A DNA stretch of 64,000 nt, from NCBI GenBank assembly GCA_029339505.1, contig JAQISU010000096.1, positions 7,576,001-7,640,000 on the forward strand, given 5' to 3'. A program made the position numbers and the translations under genes. Positions 11,901 to 22,046 of this stretch are shown piece after piece. The first letter of the stretch is position 1. Every line of letters begins with the position of its first letter. Below the pieces are notes generated by a model. That model saw only the letters and a program-made list of their open reading frames with translations, was not told where the DNA came from and did no database searches. Source of the stretch: Unio delphinus. Taxonomy: Eukaryota; Mollusca; Bivalvia; Unionida; Unionidae.

Positions 11901-12539
11901 TTGCATAAGCATGGATGTGACGATCTTGTCACAAAATCTATATTTCGTATGCTCTTCAATGAAGACAGTGGTCTAATTTTTAGTCAAGATGACACTGAGT
12001 TTGCTAAACGAGAAGAAGGTTTGACAATATATTTAAAACAATATCCAAATGTTGCACAGTACTTCAAAAAGTTCATATGTCAAAAAATTAAAATGTTTGT
12101 GTATAAGCCACTAAAAAACAAAACTATCACGAGTCTTTGGACAAACAACAACTCAGAATCTATCAATAATAAACTTAAGCAGGTTGCTGATTGGAAACAA
12201 CACAAGATTCCCGAATTAATTAACAGGTTATATAGTGTAACTCAAGGTCAGTTGATAGATTTGCGTCGCGCACTATATGGTTCTGGCAATTATAAATTAT
12301 TTGGTCCTTCTTGTTCATATATTATTGATGAAACGATTTGGCGCACAAAAACATCAGCAGAAAAGACAAGAATATTTACACAATTTTTACAAAAGCAACT
12401 AAATTACAATACTTCTAATTATATACATTCATCCAATGGAAAATTTAAATGCATCCGGCCGAAAATAGATGCGGGAAAAAAACCTGGGCAAAGAAAGCGA
12501 GCAAAGTCGGAACGAACAGCGCAAAAGAAATGGCAATAA
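8929..12539 (+). CDS. Mutator-like transposase with PHD finger and OTU-type cysteine protease domain
   Basis: Predicted DNA transposase of MULE element 1, in two exons: 8929-9162 and 9732-12539, phase 0. The donor is ATG|GTGAGT and the acceptor TTTATAG|GC. The product is about 1,013 residues. Exon 1 encodes a PHD-type zinc finger (CGSC, then CANWYHRQC, then CTSC). Residues about 120-285 resemble an OTU cysteine protease, with GDGNCLYNA around Cys143 and NHFAAV with His278 as the likely catalytic pair. An acidic linker follows. About residues 695-900 form the MULE DDE domain: Asp in GIDRTFNLG, Asp in GTDDEKAL, a CTKH motif, and Glu in NNSESINN. The C-terminus is basic. The first ATG (8929) precedes the finger directly. 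An AATAAA overlaps the stop codon. The frame has no internal stop, so the protein may be functional. The role of the OTU domain is unknown: it may counter host ubiquitin signalling or process the transposase. Confidence 0.88.
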
Positions 12540-13227
12540 AATTTGGTCTAATGTCGAGACATAGCTACAGATTTCCATTGTTACACTTTTTTAAAACTAA
12601 TTTCATGTCAAATTCTTTGCAATGTTTATATATTTTTTTTCATTTGTTGCATATATTAATGTATTATTTTGATTTTATTAATGCTTTGCTTTAAAATATA
12701 CAAAATACAATCGAGTTGAACTCCATTTGTTTATTGTTGATACACTTTTTATTTCATGTTTCAAACTGTGTTTGATTAGACATGGAAAAATAATCTTAGT
12801 ACATATTTATACATTTTTAATCGCCAGTGAGACATTCCATGTATAATAGAAATCGAAAATCTATTATAAAGAAATAATGTGGTACTTTCAGTTGTTCGTT
12901 GTATTGTAATGTTGTATTAATCGCATTTGACAGTTATGGCACTGATAGGCAATTATTTACTTCAAATGATTCAAAATAGGAGAATTAAAAAATGCAACGA
13001 AATACATTTTTTTTCTCCATTCCATTACATGCTACTTTGTTTATTGTATTTGATTTTGTCCAGAATTTATATAGTTCAGTTCTGACTGGTGATGAATATA
13101 GATAGTAACATTTGTCTCCCTTGTTTCAATATTTACTTCCAAAAAAATAAAGGCAGTCGATCGTGTCGCCTGTTTCAATAAATTAATACTGCATCCAACG
13201 TTTTCTTGTGATTATGAGTATGATTAG
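12540..13227. other. 3' interior of MULE element 1
   Basis: This is AT-rich sequence between the transposase stop codon and the inner border of the right TIR. It contains AATAAA-type signals near 12535 and 13180 and no coding frame of note. Confidence 0.6.
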
Positions 13228-13314
13228 CATCACATTTTTTGTGGATTTGGGCAGGTTTTGGGTGGTTTTGGGCAGGTTTGGGGTGGTTTTGGGCAGGTTT
13301 TGGGTGGTTTTGGG
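13228..13314. repeat. Right TIR of MULE element 1, inner portion
   Basis: CATCACATTTTTTGTGG followed by GGGCAGG/GGGTGG units separated by TTTT is the inverted counterpart of 6401-6501. It breaks off at 13314 in GGTTTTGGG, which recurs at 21046-21054, where the remaining outer 35 bases continue to 21089. The break is explained by insertion of element 2. Confidence 0.8.
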
Positions 13315-13495
13315 GAATAGCGGAGAACTCGCCCCAGGGAGAACTCGCCCTGGGAGAACTCGCCCCATGGAGAACTCGCCCTGGGAGAACTCATCCCAGG
13401 TGTCAGGAGAAGTCGCCCCATAGTGTCAGGAGAACTCGCCCCACTTTGCCTGGAGAACTCGCCCCACTTTGCCTGAAGAACTCGCCCCAAGGATA
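13315..13495. repeat. Left TIR array of MULE element 2
   Basis: Nine GGAGAACTCGCCCC-type units with spacers such as CAGG, CATG, TGTCA and ACTTTGCCT. Some units read GGAGAAGTCGCCCC. It is inverted relative to 20893-21045. The G+C content contrasts sharply with the AT-rich surroundings, and frames that look open across it are by-products of the repeats. Confidence 0.85.
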
Positions 13496-13499
13496 ATAT

Positions 13500-15015
13500 A
13501 TAATAATTCTTAGATTTCGCCACATGTTTGTTAAGGCTTTATTTATTGTTGTTTTTTTTCTTCAACTTAGTAACTTATTAAATCTATAAAATTTGCAATT
13601 TTTTAACTTTTCCATTTGATCAACTCCGCTTCTGTACTTAACAAAAAATAAGTGTTCTGTCCCTTTCCCTCTGCTCTTCAAATCATTAGATGCGTTTTAT
13701 TTGGACAAATAAGAGAGGATGTAAGCATGATGGGATGTCTCCAGTTTTAGACATAAAATGGTTCCAACATAATAATCTACCTAAGTCATCCTGAGATGAC
13801 GTTATGACATTGATTTTTATAACCCGAAATCGACTGAATTGGCGCTGACCGTCAATAAGCCAAAGTGTTATGTTATTATTTCTCTAACTGAACAATTTAA
13901 TCTGATTTTTCATTGAGATTTGCTAACTATTAACAAATGATACTTAAACTAAATTTAAAAAAAAAAAAAACCATTATTGATGCCTACTCAAGAAATGCGG
14001 TCGCTATCGCAATAATCATCATGACTAATGCGTAGAATTCGGACGGTTTCTGAAAGATCAGTTGTACTACATCATTTAGTTTATTAATTCTTCTTTGTCA
14101 GTGTTCGTAATTTTATTATTTCTCAATAATAGCACACTATTTCAATTTAAAAGAGAACTTTAAAAACTAATTCGCTACTAAATTACGATTATAAAATAAA
14201 CAAAATTACATTATTTATTAATATATAATAACACAATGATCACGCGTACTAGACCAAAATTTACTAATGAGGCACAAATCAATGTCGTCGACTCGTTAAC
14301 TCATTATATACGTTTCTGTCCTTAATGCATACATTTTTGCTGTATCAAACAATATACGTCTATCATTCCAAAAAGGTACTGATACATAGATAACCCTTTT
14401 TATGCACAGCGGTGGGTGTTTTTTGTGTGTGTGGAAAAAAAAGGGTTTTGTGAGTACAAAAGGCGCTGAAAATTGACTTGTACGTTTATTATAAATAATA
14501 CAACCCAATAAATGGTTATTGTTGATGCATATAATTTTTAATATGGATAACTTACGTTACTTTGTCCTAATAATAGGAAATCAAAATGATGAGATATAAA
14601 AAAACCTTCGGAAATGTAATCATGTATCATATGTCTGAAAATTATATATTGATAAATCTGTCAAGTAATATTTCGACTAATTTTAGCATAAATAATGCTT
14701 AATAATATGTATGTTACCAATACATACGTGAGAAAGATATACCACAATACGGAACACTTGATGATAGCCGGCCAAGTTAGCATGACAAAAGGTGTCATGC
14801 CGCCATATTTCATTTCTCAGTATAAAATAAAAACATCAAATACAACGAGGACAAGCCACTAAAGTTATATTATATTCTTTGTACTAAACACCACATATAC
14901 GTAAGGGATTTAAATTACACATTTTGAATGACACTTACGTTTTTATCGGACATTGAATCAGTGATTCATATAACATTCTTACCATTACGTTTGCATGACA
15001 AACAATAAAATATAA
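13500..15015. other. Non-coding interior of MULE element 2
   Basis: AT-rich sequence downstream of the minus-strand transposase pseudogene. No coding signature is seen. Confidence 0.5.
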
Positions 15016-15537
15016 TTAGTGTACAGGTGCAGCATATAATCTGGCACATTTAGTAAGCAATGCATTAACACTTAGTTCATCGTTTTGGAACATATCCCAC
15101 AAATGAAAGATTCGTCCTTGTTTTTCTTTAGTTTTTTGGGTCTGTCTTCTTTTTAGCTTCCCTTCCGAAACCATCTTTAGTTGACTAGGAAGAGCGTTTG
15201 CCTCCTTGTATAGAAGAGTCACTACCAGATACAGTGACAGCTTCGATTTCATTGCACGGCGATTTAAGCGGTTATGCCAACCTTCAACGTCGTTGTTAGT
15301 TCTAATTGCCCTCTGGAATACTGACCATGTTGCTGGAAGCCATGTTGGATTTGTTATCCATGTGTTTTCAACATACTCCATCAGTTGTAATAACTGTTCA
15401 GTAATGGCCTTTTCCTTCATTTTGTAAAATGTATGGTTGATCAGTTCTTCAGGAAGGAATGGCAAGGCTAAGACTTTTCGAATGTATTTATATACTCCAT
15501 CTTTCATGTTGTAGTCAGACTGAAATATTGCAAGGAA

Positions 15538-15550
<13 letters not shown>

Positions 15551-15610
<60 letters not shown>
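15551..15610. repeat. (GT)n(GA)n microsatellite in an intron
   Basis: Nine GT followed by about 21 GA dinucleotides, in the intron between the last two exons of the minus-strand transposase pseudogene. It is the reverse complement in type of the (CT)n(CA)n tract at 16569-16640. Confidence 0.95.
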
Positions 15611-15613
<3 letters not shown>

Positions 15614-16563
15614 GTGTGTATTTTAGTATTTTAGTATATGATGTTATATGATTCCGACGGAAATGTGTATACACTTTATACATAACGTTTAATGCTTTCA
15701 TCTCTAATGTTTATTTAACAAATATATATTGTTGTAGTCGTATTACATCGTCATATTATTTGAGGAGCTTTTTAAATGTTTGGTATGGAGGTAGTAGTAA
15801 GGGGTACATACATGCAATCCAAGTGACTGGACTTGACGCCACACTGCTTGTCCCCAGTGAAAAGCACAACCATGGATTGGTTTTTTGAAAACTTTGTGCA
15901 AAGCAAGCCAGAGACCGTGCTCAAAATCTACAACCATTTCCCTCACTTCTGGGCTACTGGGCAGCATGGTGAGGATACTGCGGAAAACCTGGGTAAATAT
16001 GAATAACAGAATAATAACACATTGTCTTACTATACAATATACCAATGATATGAACATGATGTTGTCTTATTAATTTAAACACAATTTTTATGAAAACTTT
16101 GCATAAGAAGTGTAATACAAATAATACCTTTTATAGTCCTTTTACTGTCTTCTAGATATCAGTATGAAAGCGCCTGGAAACTGCTTAATTTCACCCGATG
16201 CTTTCACAAACGCGTGGATGGACAGCAATTGATGAAACGGCTTCCTCACTAGTTTGAATGTCCCATCAATATACCATGTTTTTGCGTTAGCCATCATTTG
16301 CAGCTGTTGCTTTGTTGCGAAAATAAGGTGACGGTGTCCACCTACTCTCACATCAGCCTTGAAAAAATCATCAGATGTGTTTTGCTCAATGAATTCGTTG
16401 TCCAGCTGAAGAAAAATACAAAAAGGGTAATACATGTTACTAATAGCTGCATCGATTAACGCTAATACGACATGATGCAAAAGTGCTAGGCATTACTATA
16501 AACTGCCACACTGCACACATCGTCGAGATATTACTTTAAAATTGTTAAATCTACGTTAAAAAT

Positions 16564-16568
<5 letters not shown>

Positions 16569-16638
<70 letters not shown>

Positions 16639-16640
16639 AC
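16569..16640. repeat. (CT)n(CA)n microsatellite in an intron
   Basis: About 23 CT then 13 CA dinucleotides, lying in the intron between exons 4 and 5 of the minus-strand transposase pseudogene. Confidence 0.95.
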
Positions 16641-18174
16641 TATAAGTAAATAACTATGATTTTAATTGAAATAAGTTCTCGTTCAGTAACCATTTATTCT
16701 TGCAGCATTCAAAATGTTTACATATGAATATTAAATGTCATACCTCAAATTGTAAATCTGCTGGCTCAGACGGTCTGTTCCGCTGTCGTGTGTAGTTAGC
16801 AACTCGTACAATGTTGTTGTAATTTGGTCTTGAATGTTCAGGCAGATGGACATCGACATGCTCATCCATAACTCGTGTAACAAATGTCGTTGCCGGCGCA
16901 AACAGATCTCGTCGTGCTTCTTCCTTAATCTAAGATATATATATTACAATTAGATGGGATAGATGTACATATCCTGGTAGAGCGTTGATACAGGTGGTTG
17001 GTAAGAGAAAGATGAAAGGTGTGTGATGATGTTGTTTTGTTTAAATTACACGGCAGTGTTTTACATTTTCAATATTATGCTTCGAGAAATTATAACAATG
17101 TATCCATGACTATAATTCAATCATGATAATTTATTGGGCATGAATAATCGCTATTACCCGTCAATTTCATTGCAACAATGGCTACATACAAAGACATGTT
17201 TCTAGTAGTTGTTAAATCAATTACCTTTTTCTGCATTTCAAGAGATTTTATAATCCCTGGCATCCCTTGATGAGTGTGCTGCCCGTCGATTCGACCAAAC
17301 CCATCAGTAGTCTGGCGCAACTTTACAGGACAAGATGTTCTTTTATTCCTAACACTGCACCGCCAATTTGTGTAGTGCCTATTTTGACGCTGTAAATGGA
17401 TCATACAAATAATATATATATTTGCATGCATAGAAAAACTAGTTATTATCAAATATATATATTTAATAATGGTTTTGTTTACATTACTAATCTATATAAT
17501 AGGCTCAAAACAAAATTATGTACATAGAGAATGAATGCTGTTAAAATTAGTTCAATTAGTGGGCATACACCAATCATATGTGTGTTTGCACTGAAATTGT
17601 TATTATGTAGTTATAACACCTTACGCTACAGAAGATTCATGAACAAATAAACCAATATACATACCTTAACAACGAAGGTGAAGCCGTCACTACTGACTAG
17701 CTTACGCTTTCCTCGTTGAGTTCCCCCGTCAATAACTTTAAATGTTATGTTACTTTCCTCCTCATAAGTTAGCAAATTTGATGTTATGTTTTCTTCAATT
17801 TAGTCCTCTTGGATTTTCTCCGGTACAGAAAATGATACTTTTGTTATATCAAAGGAATCATTCCTTGTGCTGCTCGCAACGGGCATTCCTAAAGTGTCAG
17901 CTTCGGTACAGTCTTGACATGTAAAATCTATGTCCGTTTCGTTCTTGACTGCCGTACGATATGCATCCCTTGTGATACCTAAAATGGAGAAATTATAGTA
18001 TGAAACGACACAACATGGGAAATATATAAATATCTAAATTGAATAAACGATTAGTAGTATGAAATCGTAAAACAATCAACTGAGCCTGTTACAACTTAAA
18101 TTCTTAAGGGTCAAAAATGTTCAATTGCACTAACATACATTTATACACTAACAACAAATATTGAATTGTATGTG

Positions 18175-18176
<2 letters not shown>

Positions 18177-18209
<33 letters not shown>
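18177..18209. repeat. (TAA)n microsatellite
   Basis: About eleven TAA/AAT trinucleotides in the first intron of the minus-strand transposase pseudogene. Confidence 0.9.
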
Positions 18210-19029
18210 GCACTAACTATACAAAGATACTATGAAAATTAAATGCTGTACTAGCTTATCATTATAAAATGCTTACCTGTGTTACACTTTCTATGCGTCC
18301 ATTTGCTGCACTTGTCACACATTATCGCTTCTTGAAGTGGTCTCACTTCCAAAAGACACTTTACACATATTTCTGCCATTCTCATTACTACTATGATAAA
18401 AATTGTGGCCAACACGGTTTTTATATGCCCGCAATAAACTGTCTACAAGCAAATGTATGTGTTGTCATAATAAATTCAGTTTTGAATAAAATTAATCTTC
18501 AAAGTGATGACTAATTTATTAACAAAACTTATCAAGTTGTAAGTAGATTGGATGATTTTTCTGGTCGTAAGTGATAATTCTTGTGAGCATAAGTGCCTAT
18601 TTGTTGTACTCAATTTTACCCCGTAATGGTCTTCTTTTCTCCGCATCGAATGAAAGACAATGGCATTGTGCTAATTCTTGTGAACATATGTACCTCTTTG
18701 ATATAGTATTTTGTGCCCTTTGAGTGGCAATCCTTCCTCCGTGAGCAATATAATACCATTGTATTAAGTCTGTATCTAAGTGAAACCATTTCAGTATTTC
18801 TAACTCCAGTTTGTTTCTATTAAAAAGAATACTCGCCGTTATAATTTATAAATTACTAAAATCAGAGACCATGATTAAATTCCATTCAAAGTAGTTAAAA
18901 AATAAGTCCACTCTTAACACAAAGAACCGTTGAATAATTGCGCATTTAATTTGTGTGTCTTCTTGTACGAAATGTTTTAAAAGAAATGGAGAACTTATTT
19001 TATTATATGAAAAATGAGGATCTCTATAA

Positions 19030-19215
19030 TTTCATATATGGAAGCGATGATTATTCAATGTAATAAAACGGGCATGTTTTATGCACGGATTCCTTATTAC
19101 AACATGGTAGAAAGGATGCATTTATGATAGAAAATGCAATAAATTTGGAAAAGTTGGACACACACCAAGAAAGTGCACAGGAGAAGAAATTAGAATAATT
19201 AATGAGACAACACAA
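19030..19215 (+). pseudogene. Degenerate CCHC zinc-knuckle fragment (retroelement ORF1-like)
   Basis: The plus strand encodes two zinc-knuckle-like stretches, CNKTGMFYARIP and KCNKFGKVGHTPRKCTG, each missing at least one metal ligand and separated by a frame change. This resembles the gag-like ORF1 end of a LINE. The fragment is short and the assignment is tentative. Confidence 0.3.
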
Positions 19216-19577
19216 GAATAAGAAACAGGGCCTTTCCTTTAAATGGTCTGTGAAGATCAGCGGAAAGAAGACCCCTCAAAAAAAAAAAAAAAAATGTAGT
19301 GTCTCTTATATTTGCACATCGAGAGCACCGGTGTATGTTACATTTAGATGACGAAAATGTTCTTTTTTCTTTTTCTTTTCTGTCTGTTTAGTACTAATAA
19401 AAAAAATCTTGCAAATTCTTGAATCTTCTTTCAGCGATAATTGATTTATTTTTGTAAAGTGTTTTTACGCTGGTAAATTGATAAATTTATTTGATAAATT
19501 TAGGAGACTAAAAGTTATTAATTATACGACGTAGATTAGATAATGAAGGATTCGATTGTATTATGAAAGGGATTTCA

Positions 19578-19600
19578 TCTCTCTCTCTCTCTCTCTCTCT
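19578..19600. repeat. (CT)n microsatellite
   Basis: About eleven CT dinucleotides at the 3' edge of the Penelope-like fragment. Confidence 0.9.
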
Positions 19601-19604
19601 ATTG

Positions 19605-20440
19605 TACATACTGCTTTGTTTAAAGCCAAATGTTGAGTAATATTACGGGCTTTGTTCAGCGTAGAATCAATTATATGTGTAATATAATTTCTGTTTTGTA
19701 AATGTTTGGAATTTTGTAATGGACAATCATCTGAAATAATACGTTGGTTTATTTTCGACTGGCTATGCGGTATACCGTTTTTACATGACATGGGATGACA
19801 TGAAGAATATTCTACATATTGGTGGATTTTAATTTCCTTGGTATGAATATTTGCAGAGATAGTGTTATCAATATTTTATATCACATTTACATCTGAAAAT
19901 GAAACATGCGTACTAGATGCAGTATAAGTAAAATTTATTGTCGGGTAAAATTGAATTAGGCGATCAACTAAATTTTACATTTCTGCTGTTGACTGCTTCC
20001 AGATATAAATATGTCATCGAAAAATCCGAACCAAAGAGATGAATTAAACTTTTCGTTTTGAAGAAAGTCCTTTTCAAATTTACCCATGAAAGGAAAGTGT
20101 ATGAAGGAGCCATATTAATACACATTGCCGTACCCATTATGTATATGTATTTCGTATTATTACATTGAAAATAATTATTTTCCAAGATAAGTTTTAATAT
20201 TATAAAAATATCTTCACAAGATAGTGGGCTATTATTAGGATTGTAATCAAGAAAATTTGAACACGCTTCAATACCAACTGCATGCGGAAATTTGGTATAT
20301 AGTGATGTTACATCTAATAATACCAGGATTGAAATCCTATCTGTGGAATAGACTCCAACTTTTTAATGAAAGTTGTTGTATCATTATGAGTTTTGGGGAA
20401 ACATCTAGAATTGAAGTGTACGCATGTTAAGAGATAAAGT
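19605..20440 (-). pseudogene. Penelope-like reverse transcriptase, decayed
   Basis: On the minus strand, broken frames encode recognisable pieces of a Penelope-like element reverse transcriptase. In order from 20440 downward they are: a segment with THNDTTTFIKKLESI; DVTSLYTKFPH with GIEAC (about 20322-20260); NYFQCN followed by the GTAM...MAPSY box (about 20140-20098); and a GIPHSQSK segment (about 19775-19745), which corresponds to the conserved block after the catalytic region. Stops and frameshifts are frequent, and the expected catalytic aspartate pair (YIDDIF-like) has become SDFSMTYLYLEA. No GIY-YIG endonuclease is visible. The fragment lies inside MULE element 2. Confidence 0.7.
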
Positions 20441-20892
20441 ATCAAATTCCTCATATACGGAATTATTTATTTTACCATCTCATTAATGCATGTTGATTTT
20501 TTAAAATTTAATTTCCATTGACGGATCTTCGACAATATGTTTGTAGTAGTTTACATCATTTAATTGACGTTCAACTTTTTGAAAACAATCTTGTTGATTC
20601 ATAATAATATTAGTGTTTGACTAATCATCATTTGTAATCACTATACTGTCGTCAGTCATTACAAGTTACCGATAAATCATCGAAGTGTCTATTCCCAAAC
20701 ATAGCACATAACAAGCACTTCAATATCAACACTATACTGTCGTCATTCATTATATTATATACAAACTGAATTTCGTCTTAGAAATATTTCTATAATATTG
20801 GTTTTTTTTTTGTGATCGAGTTTAAATAAAAATCTAAATATGACTCACGTAAAAGATGTTTTAATTCTGCTATAAAAAGGTTATCTGGGATA

Positions 20893-21045
20893 TGGGGCGA
20901 CTTCTCCATACGAAGTGGGGCGACTTCTCCTGACACTATGGGGCGACTTCTCCTGATACGCTGGGGCGAGTTCTCCCAGGGCGAGTTCTCCATGGGGCGA
21001 GTTCTCCCAGGGCGAGTTCTCCATGGGGCGAGTTCTCCGCATACC
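20893..21045. repeat. Right TIR array of MULE element 2
   Basis: Eight GGGGCGAGTTCTCC or GGGGCGACTTCTCC units, the inverted counterpart of 13315-13495, ending GCATACC. It is followed at once by GGTTTTGGG and the displaced outer end of the element 1 TIR. Confidence 0.85.
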
Positions 21046-21054
21046 GGTTTTGGG

Positions 21055-21089
21055 CAGGTTTTGGGTGGTTTTGGGTGAATCGTGCGACC
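21055..21089. repeat. Right TIR of MULE element 1, outer portion
   Basis: CAGGTTTTGGGTGG then TTTTGGGTGAATCGTGCGACC, the inverted match to 6401-6435. It is directly followed by the right copy of the target-site duplication. Confidence 0.8.
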
Positions 21090-21100
21090 CATGGACGGAT
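21090..21100. repeat. Target-site duplication, right copy (MULE element 1)
   Basis: CATGGACGGAT, 10 of 11 identical to 6390-6400 and in the same orientation. Confidence 0.75.
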
Positions 21101-21944
21101 ACTCCTAATTTTCTTTGTAACGAGCCGCTGTGAATTTCCATGGAGCAGACTGGCGTAAATATTTGCGAGAAAAGTAGGCTATACACACAGTGGTTCAAAC
21201 CCAATTTTGGGCTGCGAATCTAAGATAAATGTCGCGACCTCTGGTTAGGAACTGCTGTATAACACTTGACGATGACATACATACTTGTACAAATTTTAGT
21301 TATGACTGTTCTCTATGTATGACCAGCAATATAATGAAGCATTTAGTTTGCTGCAAAGCAATATTAATAAATATCTGACACTTCATTTTTTTTATTTTAT
21401 TTGATTATCCTTTTGATTAAAACCGACGAAATCTATTCAAATTCACATAATATGGCGGCCGGCAAGTTTTTTAGCCGGTAAAGTATGAACCTTTCAAAAT
21501 ATTAATTTCTGCAAATTGAATGAACATAAGGTTGATTAGAAAATGATAAATAGTTATATGAGTCTTTTAAATGAATGCGTATTAACAAAAGACTTATAAA
21601 AGCACCTACCTGCATCTAAATTTCCGGAATTTTCTTTCGTCTCATCTAATGCCACAGCATGATGCCGGAAACATAATACACGCATGCGCGAAGACGGGAT
21701 TTACAACATTATGGTCTAAAGACGGTTCGCTTCTTTTTTCGGTGTGAGATCATAGCGAAGTAAAAGGTGAAATTGGGGTCATTTTGAATAAATACTTTTT
21801 ATAATAAAAAAAGCATAGTAGATTTCATTTGTATGGTTTTCGGAACTGGGGTCTTTGGTAACTGGGGTCTTTGCGTAATGAGACCCCAGTTAAAGGGGAG
21901 TGTGTCAATTAAAGACCCCACTTCCTACAGAACACACACACAAA
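21101..21944. other. Non-coding stretch
   Basis: Nothing coding is recognised. A pair of AACTGGGGTCTTTG phrases near 21842-21875 forms a short local duplication before the ATAC microsatellite. Confidence 0.5.
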
Positions 21945-22046
21945 CATACATACATACATACATACATACATACATACATACATACATACATACATACATA
22001 CATACATACATACATACATACATACATACATACATACATACATACA
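21945..22046. repeat. (CATA)n microsatellite
   Basis: About 25 CATA tetranucleotides. The YIHT-type reading frames across it are artefacts of the repeat. Confidence 0.95.

Larger units (their letters stand above)
15016..18379 (-). pseudogene. PHD-FLYWCH-MULE transposase, seven exons, two in-frame stops
   Basis: Transposase gene of MULE element 2, read on the minus strand. Exons are 18377-18379 region start to 18277, 17978-17665, 17389-17225, 16929-16744, 16405-16128, 15988 (or 15977)-15812, and 15519-15016, all with GT-AG borders. It encodes an N-terminal PHD finger (CVKC, CDKCSKWTHRKC, CQDC). A FLYWCH zinc finger spans exons 2-3 (FTFVVK, NWRC, SCPVKL, HTH). The DDE transposase domain has Asp in WYIDGTFK, Asp in VVDFEHGLW, GCAFHW, and Glu in NNDVEGWHNRLNR. 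TAA codons interrupt the frame at 17800-17802 and 16142-16144. Homology favours the acceptor at 15988 but the frame favours the one at 15977, so one base may also be lost. Everything else is well kept, suggesting recent inactivation. Confidence 0.8.
13315..21045 (-). mobile_element. MULE element 2 (PHD-FLYWCH transposase), inserted in the TIR of element 1
   Basis: Both ends consist of inverted arrays of GGAGAACTCGCCCC units: nine units at 13315-13495 and eight in the opposite orientation at 20893-21045. Even unit variants match in order, for example the copies containing GTGTCAGGAGAAGTCGCCCC. GGTTTTGGG lies at both junctions (13306-13314 and 21046-21054), the length expected for a MULE target-site duplication, although the target is itself repetitive. 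The cargo is the multi-exon transposase pseudogene at 15016-18379, minus strand. A Penelope-like fragment and several microsatellites lie in the interior. Confidence 0.75.
6401..21089 (+). mobile_element. MULE element 1 (PHD-OTU-transposase), interrupted by a second MULE
   Basis: The ends are GGCCGCACGATTCACCC on the left and, reverse-complemented, GGTCGCACGATTCACCC on the right. Each continues into tandem CCCAAAACC/CCTGCCC units. An 11-bp direct repeat flanks the pair. The inner border of the left TIR (CCACAAAAAACATGATG, 6485-6501) pairs with 13228-13244, but the outer part of the right TIR is displaced to 21055-21089, because element 2 (13315-21045) sits within that TIR. Without the insert the element is about 6.9 kb. 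Its cargo is the transposase at 8929-12539 on the plus strand. Internal sequence includes 16-bp and 170-bp tandem repeats upstream of the gene. Confidence 0.8.

Noticed and set aside
13183..13523. Pro- or Trp/Gly-rich frames over the GC-rich arrays (also 6317-6530 and 20790-21204)
   Set aside because: They are readings of the MULE terminal arrays on several frames and both strands, with no consistent protein.
14761..21485. Inverted GCCGCCATATT phrases at about 14801 and 21450 as alternative element ends
   Set aside because: Only about 11 bases match, one copy lies outside the clear element borders, and no target-site duplication is present.
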